Positions 54,930 to 63,673 of a stretch of 64,000 bases of DNA are shown piece by piece. Under the pieces are notes generated by a model, which was given only the letters and a program-made list of their open reading frames with translations, did no database searches and had not been told where the DNA came from. A program made the position numbers and the translations under genes. This stretch comes from Pseudomonas fluorescens (GTDB lineage Bacteria; Pseudomonadota; Gammaproteobacteria; Pseudomonadales; Pseudomonadaceae): NCBI RefSeq assembly GCF_902498195.1, contig NZ_CABVIY010000004.1:62001-126000 (forward strand), in the 5' to 3' direction. The first letter of the stretch is position 1, and every line of letters begins with the position of its first letter.

Positions 54930-55724
54930 ATGAAAAAGCTCAGAATTGCGACCTTCAACGTCAACGGCATGCGTGCTCGGCTGCCGAACCTGCTGGCCTG
55001 GCTTGAGCGCGAGAAACCGGACATCGCCTGTTTGCAGGAACTCAAGTCGGTGGACAGCGCCTTTCCCGCCGCCGAGCTGGAAGCCATCGGCTATGGCGCG
55101 ATCTGGCAGGGGCAGGCGTCGTGGAACGGCGTGGCGATCCTGGCAAGGGATGCGCAGCCGCTGGAGAGTCGGCGTGGGTTGCCGGGCGATGACGGCGACA
55201 GTCAAAGTCGCTATCTGGAAGCCGCCGTCCACGGGGTGCTGGTGGGCTGCCTGTACCTGCCCAATGGCAACCCGCAGCCGGGACCGAAATTCGATTACAA
55301 GCTGGCGTGGTTCGAGCGGCTGATCCGCCACGCGCAGACGCTGCAAAACAGCGACCACCCTGTGGTGCTGGCCGGTGACTACAACGTGGTTCCCACCGAC
55401 CTGGACATCTACAACCCGCGCTCCTGGCTCAAGGACGCCTTGCTGCAACCGGAAAGTCGCGCGTGCTACCAGCGGTTGCTGGACCAGGGCTGGACCGATT
55501 CCCTGCGGCACCTGTACCCCGAGGATCGGCTCTACACCTTCTGGGATTATTTTCGCCAGCACTGGCAGAAGAACTCCGGGCTGCGCATCGATCATCTGCT
55601 GCTCAATCCCGCGCTGAGCCCATACTTGCAGGACGCTGGCGTCGATGCCTGGGTGCGCAACGAACCCCACGCCAGCGATCATGCGCCGACCTGGATTCAA
55701 CTGGACTCGCGCAAGCACCGTTGA
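54930..55724 (+). CDS. xthA: XthA, exonuclease III
   Basis: A 264-residue AP endonuclease/3'-5' exonuclease of base-excision repair. Catalytic residues lie in ATFNVNGMRARL (Asn), ACLQELKSVD (Glu), LAGDYNVVPTDLDIYN (Asp/Asn), YTFWDYF, RIDHLLL and the final SDHAPTWIQ (Asp-His). The length is standard. The ATG has CCGCTGGCC before it, a weak ribosome site. Confidence 0.95.
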   Translation: MKKLRIATFNVNGMRARLPNLLAWLEREKPDIACLQELKSVDSAFPAAELEAIGYGAIWQGQASWNGVAILARDAQPLESRRGLPGDDGDSQSRYLEAAVHGVLVGCLYLPNGNPQPGPKFDYKLAWFERLIRHAQTLQNSDHPVVLAGDYNVVPTDLDIYNPRSWLKDALLQPESRACYQRLLDQGWTDSLRHLYPEDRLYTFWDYFRQHWQKNSGLRIDHLLLNPALSPYLQDAGVDAWVRNEPHASDHAPTWIQLDSRKHR

Positions 55725-55836
55725 CGGCGGCTGCGGTGCGATTGGCGAAATCAATTGTCGGTGGCAGCGGTTCATCCTTTATACATAGCGCCCATTGGCG
55801 GAGCGATCCGCAACCTGTGTGCACAAGGACTGAACG

Positions 55837-56664
55837 ATGAGCGAGCCACGCCTGAGCAACCGTGCGCTGTACCTGCAACGCCTGGGCTTCGATACGCCCC
55901 CGGCGCCCACCCTGGACACCTTGCGCCAGCTTCAATTGCGCCATACCGGCGCGTTCCCGTTTGAAAACCTCACCACGCTGTCAGGGGAACCGGTGCTGAT
56001 CGACTTGCCGTCGGTGGAGCGCAAAGTCTTGCACGAGGGGCGTGGCGGTTACTGCTACGAACTCAACAACCTGTTCCTGGCCTTGCTTCAGGAGCTGGGT
56101 TTCGATGCACGTGGCATCAGTGGTCGCGTGGTCATGGGCCAGCCCGAAGGGGCGTGGACTGCCCGCACCCACCGCTTGAGCCTGGTGATCCTCGACGGCG
56201 TGCGCTACATCACCGATGTGGGCTTCGGTGGCATGGTGCCCACCGCGCCACTGCTGCTCGACAGCAGGGATGAACAACCCACGCCCCACGAACCGTATCG
56301 CATCGAGCAACATGCCGACGGCTACACCCTGCGCGCCAGGGTCGGGGAGGAATGGCGCGGGATGTACATCTTTGACCTGCAACGTCAGGAAGACATCGAT
56401 TACAGCGTTGGCAACTGGTACGTCTCGACCCATCCCGAATCCTCCTTCACCAGGCAGCTCATGGTGGCGCGGACCGGGGAAGGGTGGCGATGTACCCTCA
56501 ACAACGGCAGCTTTGCAATCCATCGCCTCGGCCACGACAGCGAACGCCGTGAGGTGGGCGATGTACAGGAACTGACGGCCTTGCTGGAGAGCGAGTTCGG
56601 CATTCGGGTGCCGGACAACGAGACGCTGTTGCGTACGCTTGAGCGCTTGATCGCGCCGCAATAG
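55837..56664 (+). CDS. nat: Arylamine N-acetyltransferase
   Basis: A 275-residue NAT using acetyl-CoA to acetylate arylamines. The Cys-His-Asp triad is Cys73 (GRGGYCYELN), His112 (RTHRLSLV) and Asp127 (YITDVGFGG), matching the Salmonella enzyme with a four- or five-residue shift. The domain start (LQRLGFDTPPAPTLDTL) is normal. Confidence 0.93.
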   Translation: MSEPRLSNRALYLQRLGFDTPPAPTLDTLRQLQLRHTGAFPFENLTTLSGEPVLIDLPSVERKVLHEGRGGYCYELNNLFLALLQELGFDARGISGRVVMGQPEGAWTARTHRLSLVILDGVRYITDVGFGGMVPTAPLLLDSRDEQPTPHEPYRIEQHADGYTLRARVGEEWRGMYIFDLQRQEDIDYSVGNWYVSTHPESSFTRQLMVARTGEGWRCTLNNGSFAIHRLGHDSERREVGDVQELTALLESEFGIRVPDNETLLRTLERLIAPQ

Positions 56665-56683
56665 AAGGGGTTATGTGCACACA

Positions 56684-56718
56684 AAAAAGGGGCAGATTGA
56701 ATCAATCTGCCCCTTTTT
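56684..56718. terminator. Bidirectional terminator
   Basis: AAAAAGGGGCAGATTGA and TCAATCTGCCCCTTTTT are perfect 17-base arms, between converging nat and brnA. Confidence 0.95.
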
Positions 56719-56721
56719 GCG

Positions 56722-57048
56722 TCAGGGCCTGGCTTCAGGCTCCATCACGCGATGAATTTCCCTGAGGGCCTCTGACAGTTTTTTCTCCAGGGTTTTCAAC
56801 TCCGAAGCCGTAATTCCCTTTTTGAGATGCCCGGCAGTCGCAGGCTCTGCGGCCTTGCCCTGGTCTGTCAGCAACGCCCGACGCAAGGTGTTGTTGATCG
56901 CCGTCTGATAGCCATAGCCCTCGCTTTCCGCCAACGCCCGAGCGGCCTCGATGACCACATCATCGAGCATGATGGTGATTCGGGTTTTGCCTTTGCTGGG
57001 GGCCACCGCCCCGCGCTTGGCATGGCTGAAGTCGTACTCGTCTTTCAT
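56722..57048 (-). CDS. brnA: BrnA-type antitoxin
   Basis: A 108-residue ribbon-helix-helix antitoxin: TRITIMLDDVVIEAARALAES is the RHH strand and first helix. The C-terminal helix (TASELKTLEKKLSEALREI) is the toxin-binding part. It follows the toxin gene by three bases, the standard brnT-brnA order, and should repress its own operon. Confidence 0.85.
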   Translation of the reverse strand: MKDEYDFSHAKRGAVAPSKGKTRITIMLDDVVIEAARALAESEGYGYQTAINNTLRRALLTDQGKAAEPATAGHLKKGITASELKTLEKKLSEALREIHRVMEPEARP

Positions 57049-57051
57049 CGG

Positions 57052-57333
57052 TCAAGCCTCCTGATACTGGCGACGCTCGTTCTTGCTGGCGAGGCGCGCA
57101 GAAATGATTCGCACAAAATTCGGATCTCTGTAGGTGTACGCAACCACCAGCAAACGTCCTTTGCCATCGAGGCCGATGGTGATCCAGCGCTGTTCATCAT
57201 GGTGATCGTCCTGAAGGGTCAGGGCACGTTCGTCATGGAACACCGGTTCTGTCTCGGCAAGGCTGATGCCTTTGTGCTTGAGTTTGTTGGCTGCATTCTT
57301 AGCCCTGTGATACTGAATCTCGAATGACTTAAT
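57052..57333 (-). CDS. brnT: BrnT-type toxin, with non-canonical start codon
   Basis: The frame gives a BrnT ribonuclease: KSFEIQYHRAKNAANKLKHK, then ISLAETEPVFHDERALTLQD, HHDEQRWITIGLD, GRLLVVAYTYRD and RIISARLASKNERRQYQEA. The family start (M-K-x-F-E) aligns with ATT-AAG-TCA-TTC-GAG at 57333-57319, so the initiator is ATT, not ATG, with no ribosome site. The only standard start codon in frame, a GTG at 57243, would remove 30 residues of the domain. Either ATT is used rarely or the toxin is inactivated. 93 residues if ATT starts. Confidence 0.6.
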   Translation of the reverse strand: MKSFEIQYHRAKNAANKLKHKGISLAETEPVFHDERALTLQDDHHDEQRWITIGLDGKGRLLVVAYTYRDPNFVRIISARLASKNERRQYQEA

Positions 57334-57498
57334 TATGCATACTTTATATGTATATGAAAGAGGGCGACCGTGACCGGTGGTCGTCAGGAACTCAAAAGAC
57401 TAGCGGGCGGAGGAGAATGGCCCGGGGGGATGTATTTCAAGATTTGAGGCGCGGTGGCACACAGTCTGCATGACCGACCGTTCATAATTTGAATGGCA

Positions 57499-57512
57499 AG
57501 TTGTATACAACT
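57499..57512. promoter_or_regulatory. Palindrome AGTTGTATACAACT upstream of the NCS2 permease gene
   Basis: A perfect 14-base palindrome containing TTGTATACAA, a motif of FCD-type GntR operators, 66 bases before the permease ATG and 166 bases after the brnT region. A GntR-type repressor is a guess. Confidence 0.5.
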
Positions 57513-57578
57513 CTATGGACATTTGTCCTGACTCTTGCATACAGTGTGCGCATAACAAAAACCAGGGAACCCCCTAAC

Positions 57579-59096
57579 ATGAAAACGCCCCATGTTTCAC
57601 ACCAACGGCCCGAAGACGAAAACCTCGGGATCGGCGCGAATATGGCTTACGGCCTGCAACATGTTCTGACCATGTACGGCGGCATCGTCGCGGTGCCTTT
57701 GATCATTGGTCAGGCTGCCGGGCTGTCGCCGGCGGACATTGGTTTGTTGGTTGCTGCTTCATTGTTTGCGGGGGGGCTGGCCACGTTGCTACAAACCCTG
57801 GGTCTACCGTTTTTCGGTTGTCAGCTGCCGCTGGTGCAGGGTGTGTCGTTCTCGGGCGTCGCGACCATGGTGGCGATTGTCAGTAGCGGCGGGGAAGGCG
57901 GATTTCAATCGATCCTGGGGGCGGTGATTGCGGCGTCCCTGATCGGCTTGCTGATCACGCCGGTGTTCTCGCGGATCACCAAGTTCTTTCCTCCGCTGGT
58001 CACGGGGATCGTGATCACCACCATCGGCCTGACCTTGATGCCGGTGGCCGCGCGCTGGGCCATGGGTGGCAACAGCCATTCCCCGGAATTCGGCAGCATG
58101 GCCAATATCGGTCTGGCGGCGACGACGCTGGTGCTGGTGCTGCTGCTGAGCAAAATCGGCAGCGCGACCATCTCCCGCCTGTCGATCCTGCTGGCGATGG
58201 TCATCGGTACGATCATCGCGGTGTTCCTGGGCATGGCGGACTTCTCGTCCGTCACCCAAGGCCCGATGTTCGGCTTCCCGACACCGTTCCACTTCGGCAT
58301 GCCGACGTTCCACTTCGCCGCGATCCTGTCGATGTGCATCGTGGTGATGGTGACGCTGGTGGAAACCTCGGCGGACATCCTGGCGGTCGGCGAGATCATC
58401 GACACCAAGGTTGACTCCAAGCGCCTGGGCAACGGCCTGCGTGCCGACATGCTGTCGAGCATGATCGCGCCGATCTTCGGCTCCTTCACCCAAAGCGCCT
58501 TTGCCCAGAACGTCGGGCTGGTGGCGGTGACCGGGATCAAGAGTCGTTATGTGGTGGCCACTGGCGGTCTGTTCCTGGTGATCCTCGGCCTGCTGCCCTT
58601 CATGGGGCGGGTGATCGCTGCCGTGCCAACTTCCGTGCTCGGCGGTGCCGGTATCGTGCTGTTCGGCACCGTGGCCGCCAGCGGGATTCGTACGCTGTCC
58701 AAGGTCGACTACCGCAACAACGTCAACCTGATCATCGTCGCCACCTCCATCGGCTTCGGCATGATCCCGATCGCCGCACCGAACTTCTACGACCACTTCC
58801 CGAGCTGGTTCGCCACGATCTTCCACTCGGGCATCAGTTCCTCGGCGATCATGGCCATCGTGTTGAACCTGACCTTCAACCACCTCACGGCCGGTAACTC
58901 CGACCAGCAATCGGTGTTTGCGGCGGGGACCGAGCGGGTGCTGCGTTATCAGGACCTGGCGGCGCTGCGCGAAGGCGATTACTTCAGCGACGGCAAGCTG
59001 CATGACTGCGACGGCAAGGAAATTCCGGTGGTCGAGGTGGACCACGGGCATGGCGAGCCACGACCGGTGCATGCGAAAAGCAGTGAACATGTCTGA
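57579..59096 (+). CDS. NCS2 nucleobase:cation symporter (uracil/xanthine/urate permease family)
   Basis: A 505-residue membrane protein with about 14 helices. NCS2 motifs: AYGLQHVLTMYGGIVAVPLI, the CQLPLVQGVSFSG region, VTLVETSADILAVGEI (substrate-site Glu), FGSFTQSAFAQNVGLVAVTGI (second signature) and GAGIVLFGTVAASGI. The ATG at 57579 gives MKTPHVSHQ. A soluble C-terminal tail of about 60 residues is typical of Pseudomonas members. Specific substrate unresolved; xanthine or urate most likely. Confidence 0.88.
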   Translation: MKTPHVSHQRPEDENLGIGANMAYGLQHVLTMYGGIVAVPLIIGQAAGLSPADIGLLVAASLFAGGLATLLQTLGLPFFGCQLPLVQGVSFSGVATMVAIVSSGGEGGFQSILGAVIAASLIGLLITPVFSRITKFFPPLVTGIVITTIGLTLMPVAARWAMGGNSHSPEFGSMANIGLAATTLVLVLLLSKIGSATISRLSILLAMVIGTIIAVFLGMADFSSVTQGPMFGFPTPFHFGMPTFHFAAILSMCIVVMVTLVETSADILAVGEIIDTKVDSKRLGNGLRADMLSSMIAPIFGSFTQSAFAQNVGLVAVTGIKSRYVVATGGLFLVILGLLPFMGRVIAAVPTSVLGGAGIVLFGTVAASGIRTLSKVDYRNNVNLIIVATSIGFGMIPIAAPNFYDHFPSWFATIFHSGISSSAIMAIVLNLTFNHLTAGNSDQQSVFAAGTERVLRYQDLAALREGDYFSDGKLHDCDGKEIPVVEVDHGHGEPRPVHAKSSEHV

Positions 59097-59112
59097 CGTT
59101 TGAGCGAATGAA

Positions 59113-59148
59113 AAAAGGCCGGTCTGTCGCGTGACAGATCGGCCTTTT
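59113..59148. terminator. Bidirectional terminator
   Basis: AAAAGGCCG/CGGCCTTTT arms extended by TCTGTC/GACAGA across a mismatch, between the permease gene and the converging dioxygenase operon. Confidence 0.9.
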
Positions 59149-59162
59149 GCATTCAGGCGGTC

Positions 59163-60395
59163 TTATTGCGCGCTTTGCTTCCAGCGCCCCATCAAGGTAT
59201 TGGACGGCAATTGTTCATCCAGCAGCTTTCTTGCCGTTTCCACCCCCGCCACTGGCAGCCCTTCGGGGTTCAACAAGCCAATCTGCACCAGCACGCTGGC
59301 CTGGTCCCAGTAGATGTGCTCGTGGTACAGCTTGTCGCCCCGGAACTTGATCACACCCAGCATCGGAATCTCGACGTACTTCCCGGTCGGTGCCACGTTG
59401 GGCAGCATCCAGTCGATTTCGGTGCTGTGGGTGAAGCACATGATGAATTCATCGACGATCTGCAAGGCGCCGATGGTGCGGGAGATCGGGATGAGTTTCA
59501 TGTCCGGCGGGTTGCCGTGGACAAAATGGTGTTGATAGAAGCGGCTGAGTTCCTTGGCGCCGACGCCGCCGGTCATGGTCGGAATATGATTGACGTAGGG
59601 CTCGGCGACCATGGTCGCCATGGTGGCGGGAACGTCGCGGGTGTCGAACTCGTGGCGGATGTGTTCTTCCCATAGGGCTGACAGGTTGAAGTGCGGGCCG
59701 ATCTCGCGCTTGAGGGCGGCGATGCTGCGTTCGTGGGCCATCAACGAGGCCGGCTTGTCGAAGTGCGGGCTCCCGGCCCGGGCGAAGGCGTGGTCGACGC
59801 CTGGGTACACATAGATTTCGGCCTTGTCGTTGCCGGCCAGGTGCTCGCTGATCAGGGCGCGGGCACTGGCGTCGCAGTAGCCATCGTTTTCGGCAAAATG
59901 CAGGACCAGGCGGCCCTTGAGGTTTTCCGCTTCGTGCAGCAGGTGTTCGATGCCCATGCCGTAGTAGCCGACGGCGCAGGCCACATCGGTGCGCGTGGCG
60001 GTCAGCCAGGCCAGTTTGCCGCCCATGCAGAAGCCGACATAACCCAGGCCCGCGCCTTCGACTTCAGGCAATGCACGCAGGGCGTTGAAGCTGGCGTCGA
60101 TGTCGCTGACGGCCTTGTCCACGTCCAGGCGCTGGAACAGGTCGATGGCCACGGCAAAGTCCGCTTCGGTGTAGCCCAGGTCAATGCCCGGTTGCAGGCG
60201 CCAGAACAGGTCCGGCACCAACGCCACATAGCCTTCCTCGGCGTAGAAATCAGCCACCGCGCGCATGTTGGCGTTGATCCCGAAAATCTCCTGGCCGATC
60301 ACCACGCCGGGGCCCTTGCCGCTGGCCGGCAGGGCCAGGTAACCGCTGAACGTGGCGCTGCTGTCCGTGGCCTGGATCTCAATCATCTTGCCCAT
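59163..60395 (-). CDS. Dienelactone hydrolase fused to a SnoaL-like domain
   Basis: A 410-residue protein. Residues 1-230 are a dienelactone hydrolase: Glu36 (GQEIFG), nucleophile Cys123 (VGFCMGGKLAW), Asp171 (ENDGYCDA) and His202 (VDHAFARAG), exactly the residue numbers of the classic Pseudomonas enzyme. Residues about 240-400 form a separate SnoaL/NTF2-like polyketide cyclase domain (VNHIPTMTGGVGAKELSRFY; DEFIMCFTHSTEIDWMLP). GGGAGATGAC precedes the ATG. Last gene of the operon; likely acts on an enol-lactone or related intermediate. Confidence 0.9.
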   Translation of the reverse strand: MGKMIEIQATDSSATFSGYLALPASGKGPGVVIGQEIFGINANMRAVADFYAEEGYVALVPDLFWRLQPGIDLGYTEADFAVAIDLFQRLDVDKAVSDIDASFNALRALPEVEGAGLGYVGFCMGGKLAWLTATRTDVACAVGYYGMGIEHLLHEAENLKGRLVLHFAENDGYCDASARALISEHLAGNDKAEIYVYPGVDHAFARAGSPHFDKPASLMAHERSIAALKREIGPHFNLSALWEEHIRHEFDTRDVPATMATMVAEPYVNHIPTMTGGVGAKELSRFYQHHFVHGNPPDMKLIPISRTIGALQIVDEFIMCFTHSTEIDWMLPNVAPTGKYVEIPMLGVIKFRGDKLYHEHIYWDQASVLVQIGLLNPEGLPVAGVETARKLLDEQLPSNTLMGRWKQSAQ

Positions 60396-60423
60396 GTCAT
60401 CTCCCTCATTCGGTTATCAGGTT

Positions 60424-61212
60424 TTATTGGCTGTCACGGTGTTGCTGGAACCACACCCGCGGCGACACGCCACGGTCTGGCCCGAGAATCGAAAAGCCGC
60501 CGTCTACTGGCACATCGACACCGGTCATCCAGCTTGCACCGGCGCTGCACAGAAAAGCCACCACGTTGCCGATTTCATGGCCACGGCCGATGCGTCCGAG
60601 CGGATGAAAGGGCGCCCCGACCCGGTCGGCCAGCTGCGGGTCGTTGTCGCTGAAGTCGGCGACGCTGGGCGACCAGGTCCAGGCCGGCGAGACGCTGAGC
60701 ACGCGGATGTGCGCCGGGGCCAGGGTCATGGCCAGGTTTTTCGTCAGTTGCAGGATGCCGGCCTTGGAGGCGGGGTATAGCGCGCGCCCGGCCGCGCCGA
60801 ATTTGCCGCCGGTGCTGCCGATGTTGATCACCACGCCGCCGCCGGGCAGGTGCGGGGCGGCCTTCTGGGTGAAGATCGCCGCCGACACCAGATTGACGTT
60901 CAGGGTTTTCAGCCACTGTGCGCGGTCCGAGGCCAGCCCCTGGTCGGCGTAGATGCAAGCGTTGTTGACCAGAATGTCGAGCCTGCCGAAGCGCTCCAGC
61001 GTGGCCGCGATGCACGCGTCGATGTCTTTGTCGCGCTCCACGTCGCAGGCACAGAACCCGCAATCCAGTGTCTGCGCCAAGGCCTGGCCACTGTCGGCGT
61101 TGCGTCCCACCAGCATCACCCGTGCGCCCTCGGCCAACAGCTGTCGAGCGATGTCCAGGCCGAGCCCCTGGGTGCTGCCGGTGACAATCGCCACTTTGCC
61201 TTCGAGCATCAT
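60424..61212 (-). CDS. SDR family oxidoreductase
   Basis: A 262-residue short-chain dehydrogenase. The NAD loop is IVTGSTQGLGLDIARQL; NNAC, the serine of VINIGSTGGKFG and YPASKAG (Tyr-x-x-x-Lys) complete the active site. In a dioxygenase operon it is the natural candidate for a cis-dihydrodiol or other alcohol dehydrogenase. The ATG at 61212 overlaps the upstream stop codon (ATGA). GGAGG lies before it. Confidence 0.9.
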   Translation of the reverse strand: MMLEGKVAIVTGSTQGLGLDIARQLLAEGARVMLVGRNADSGQALAQTLDCGFCACDVERDKDIDACIAATLERFGRLDILVNNACIYADQGLASDRAQWLKTLNVNLVSAAIFTQKAAPHLPGGGVVINIGSTGGKFGAAGRALYPASKAGILQLTKNLAMTLAPAHIRVLSVSPAWTWSPSVADFSDNDPQLADRVGAPFHPLGRIGRGHEIGNVVAFLCSAGASWMTGVDVPVDGGFSILGPDRGVSPRVWFQQHRDSQ

Positions 61213-61805
61213 GCCAATTCCTCCAGTGCTTGCTTGACGGGGCTGATGCGGGCGATCAGCGCCATGCTGGCCAGCGAGGCCGTGTGGGCGCCGCTGTCCG
61301 CGCTGGCGCAGGCATCGGCCGCCACCGTCACTTCGAAACCGCAATCCACGGCATGGCGCACCGTGCTTTCCACCACCGAGTGGGTCGCCACGCCAGCGAT
61401 CAACAGCTGCGAAGGATTGAACTGGCGCACGACGGTTTCCAGCGGTGAGCCATAAAAGGCGTTGATCCGGTTGTGGGTGACGACGAACTCGTGGCGGCTG
61501 ACCTGTGGCGCCAGGGCGCTGAAGAACTCCGCGCCCCAACTGCCTTCCCGGACCGCGCCAAGGCTGGCGACCTGGCGCAGGATCGGCGCGTTCTGGATCA
61601 GGTCGGCGTAGTCCGGCCGGAACGCCACGCGCACGTGGACGATCGGCCAGCCCCTGGCGCGCGCGCCGGCGAGCAGTCGACCGGCAGCGTCGAGCAGCGC
61701 CGCGCGCACGCCGTCATCGGCGCCCAGCCCGACCCGTATCTTGCCCTCGGGGTGCAACACGTCGTTCTGATAGTGCAGGGCGATCACCAGCGGCGCGTTC
61801 ATCAC
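61209..61805 (-). CDS. Isochorismatase-fold protein lacking the catalytic triad
   Basis: A 198-residue cysteine-hydrolase fold (PLVIALHYQNDVLHP ... VVTHNRINAFYGSPLE ... GVATHSVVESTVRHAVDCGF). In the family the triad is Asp (DxQND), Lys (K-x-R-x-SAF) and Cys (GxxTxxCVxxT). Here Asp is His (HYQND), the Lys position is H or N (THNRINAFYG), and Cys is Val (THSVVEST). The fold is retained but classic hydrolysis is unlikely. Gene start overlaps the beta subunit end. Confidence 0.8.
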   Translation of the reverse strand: MMNAPLVIALHYQNDVLHPEGKIRVGLGADDGVRAALLDAAGRLLAGARARGWPIVHVRVAFRPDYADLIQNAPILRQVASLGAVREGSWGAEFFSALAPQVSRHEFVVTHNRINAFYGSPLETVVRQFNPSQLLIAGVATHSVVESTVRHAVDCGFEVTVAADACASADSGAHTASLASMALIARISPVKQALEELA

Positions 61806-62335
61806 ACAAACACCTCAAGGTTGGCGAACACATCGTTGCAGTTGATCAGGTCCACCCGCTTGAGCTGGATCTGCCAGCCGCCGCTTTCCTGGGCGGCCAG
61901 TTTATAGGTGTAGCGACCGGCGAGCTGGCGTTGCTCCAGGCGCCATTCGCTGTACTGGAAGCTGGCGCTGACCACCAGCAGGCCCTGGGCGTCGAGCCCC
62001 TCGACCATCACGTTACCGACCAGGTGCGCGGTTTGGGTCTGCGGTTGCTGGGACCAGTTGCGGGCGTTTTCCACCCGCCGGATCCGCACCTCGCGCAGCA
62101 TGCGGTTTTCCCAGAACAACGAGATATGGTCGAACGGGTTGGCTTGCTCGTGCTTGTGCGGCACCCAGTACATGCCGGTGTCGGTGAACAGCTTGTCCCA
62201 CTCCCAGAAACGCCGCTCATCCAGCAGGCGTGCCTCCTGGTAAAGAAACTGTTCGAGCTGGCGCAGGGTCTCGACGGGCACCTGGGCGGGGGTCAAGTGG
62301 CGGGTATCGACGTCGATTCGGCGGTCAAGCAGCAT
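61802..62335 (-). CDS. Aromatic-ring-hydroxylating dioxygenase beta subunit
   Basis: A 177-residue small subunit of the NTF2-like fold: LEQFLYQEARLLDERRFWEWDKLFTDTGMYWVP opens the domain, and TAHLVGNVMVEGLD, SSFQYSEWRLEQRQLAGRYT complete it. It forms the alpha3-beta3 oxygenase with the preceding gene, whose end it overlaps by 11 bases. Confidence 0.88.
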   Translation of the reverse strand: MLLDRRIDVDTRHLTPAQVPVETLRQLEQFLYQEARLLDERRFWEWDKLFTDTGMYWVPHKHEQANPFDHISLFWENRMLREVRIRRVENARNWSQQPQTQTAHLVGNVMVEGLDAQGLLVVSASFQYSEWRLEQRQLAGRYTYKLAAQESGGWQIQLKRVDLINCNDVFANLEVFV

Positions 62336-63656
62336 GGGTGCTCTCCTTGGCGATCAGGGTGGCGGTCATGAACTGTTTCCAGGCGGCGAACTGGTTGCGC
62401 ATCGGCAGTTCGCTGGTGCCGTTGGTGGACACCGCGCCGTCTTCCAGCGGCGTATCGGTGCCGACGTAGCGGTGCATGCTGATCCACTCGCCGCCACGGG
62501 TCATGTTGCCTTCCTGGCAGCGGGCATAGACTTCGACGTCGTCGGGCATCACGTTGGAGGAGGGCGAGTTGATGACGTTGGCGTAGGTCAGCGCGCGGTC
62601 AAACACGGCATCCGGCGCCCCCTTGCAGCGGAAGGTCTGGATCTCGACCATGGTCTGGTCCACGGCGATCGGGCGGATCACCCGGAACTGCATGAACACC
62701 GTGTGCGGCGAGCCGCTGCCGTAGATCACCGTGTTGTGGCGGTTCATGCCCAGGATCTCCTTGGCGCGCTGCTCGCCGTAGGCCTGGCTCAGGCAGTCGA
62801 AGTGGGCGCGAGAGACCTCGTCGCGCTCGGCGGCGGCCGGGTCGAAGATCGCTTCCATGTAGCCGTGGCCGTTGTGATAGGCGCGCAGTTCGAGCTTTTC
62901 CCAGAAGTCATAGGGCTCGCCGTTGCCGTCCATGATCAACAGTTCGAAGGGCATTTCACCGATGGCCTGGGCTTCGTCACGCGCCGCGTCCACCGAGGAT
63001 TCGTGGGTCACGCGGGCGTGCATGGTGTCGTGCAGGTTCTCGTAGAAGACTTTCCAGTTGGAGCGCTGTTGCACGCGGAAGATGCCGCCTGCCACCTCGA
63101 CTTCACCGACCGGTGAGCGGTCGCAGAGGTTGTCGATGGAGGTGATGACGCCGCCCAGAAATGATTTGAGGTCCGGTCCGAACGCGGCCTGGCTGGCGAA
63201 CACGAAGCCGCGATAAGCCTCGACGCGGGCGACGCTGACCATGGAGAAATCCGGGTGCTTGGGGTCATAGCAGGTGCCTTCGAAACCACTCTTGAGCGGC
63301 GCCGACAGGTGTTGCCCGTCGAGCTTGAAGGTCCAGGCGTGGTACGGGCAGCGGAAGAACTTGCCGACACTGCCGTCACCGTCGGCCACCAGTTTGGCGC
63401 CTTTGTGCGGGCAGCGGTTGTACAGCACGCTGACCTGCTGGTTGGCGCCGCGCACCATGATCACGTCCTGATCGCCGAGGCGCGTGGTGTGGTAGTCGCC
63501 GGGGTTTTTGACCTGGCTTTCATGGCCGACGTAGATCCAGGCATTACCGTAGATGCGTTCCATCTCCAGCTTGAACAGGGTCGGGTCGGTGTAGACGCTC
63601 TTGTGTACGCTGTCCTCGCGGATCAAGGCAGCGATTTGCTCGTTGGTCGGTATCAC
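62325..63656 (-). CDS. Rieske dioxygenase alpha subunit
   Basis: A 443-residue large subunit. Rieske [2Fe-2S] ligands: Cys82/His84 in RCPHKGAKL and Cys103/His106 in RCPYHAWTF. Mononuclear iron site: NLHDTMHARVTH with bridging Asp210 and ligands His213/His218. The start is GTG at 63656 (VIPTNEQIAALI), preceded by GAGGA; the longer frame has no support. Substrate not readable; the following SDR and hydrolase indicate ring-dihydroxylation. Confidence 0.92.
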   Translation of the reverse strand: MIPTNEQIAALIREDSVHKSVYTDPTLFKLEMERIYGNAWIYVGHESQVKNPGDYHTTRLGDQDVIMVRGANQQVSVLYNRCPHKGAKLVADGDGSVGKFFRCPYHAWTFKLDGQHLSAPLKSGFEGTCYDPKHPDFSMVSVARVEAYRGFVFASQAAFGPDLKSFLGGVITSIDNLCDRSPVGEVEVAGGIFRVQQRSNWKVFYENLHDTMHARVTHESSVDAARDEAQAIGEMPFELLIMDGNGEPYDFWEKLELRAYHNGHGYMEAIFDPAAAERDEVSRAHFDCLSQAYGEQRAKEILGMNRHNTVIYGSGSPHTVFMQFRVIRPIAVDQTMVEIQTFRCKGAPDAVFDRALTYANVINSPSSNVMPDDVEVYARCQEGNMTRGGEWISMHRYVGTDTPLEDGAVSTNGTSELPMRNQFAAWKQFMTATLIAKESTHAA

Positions 63657-63673
63657 GGGATGTCCTCGGCTTG

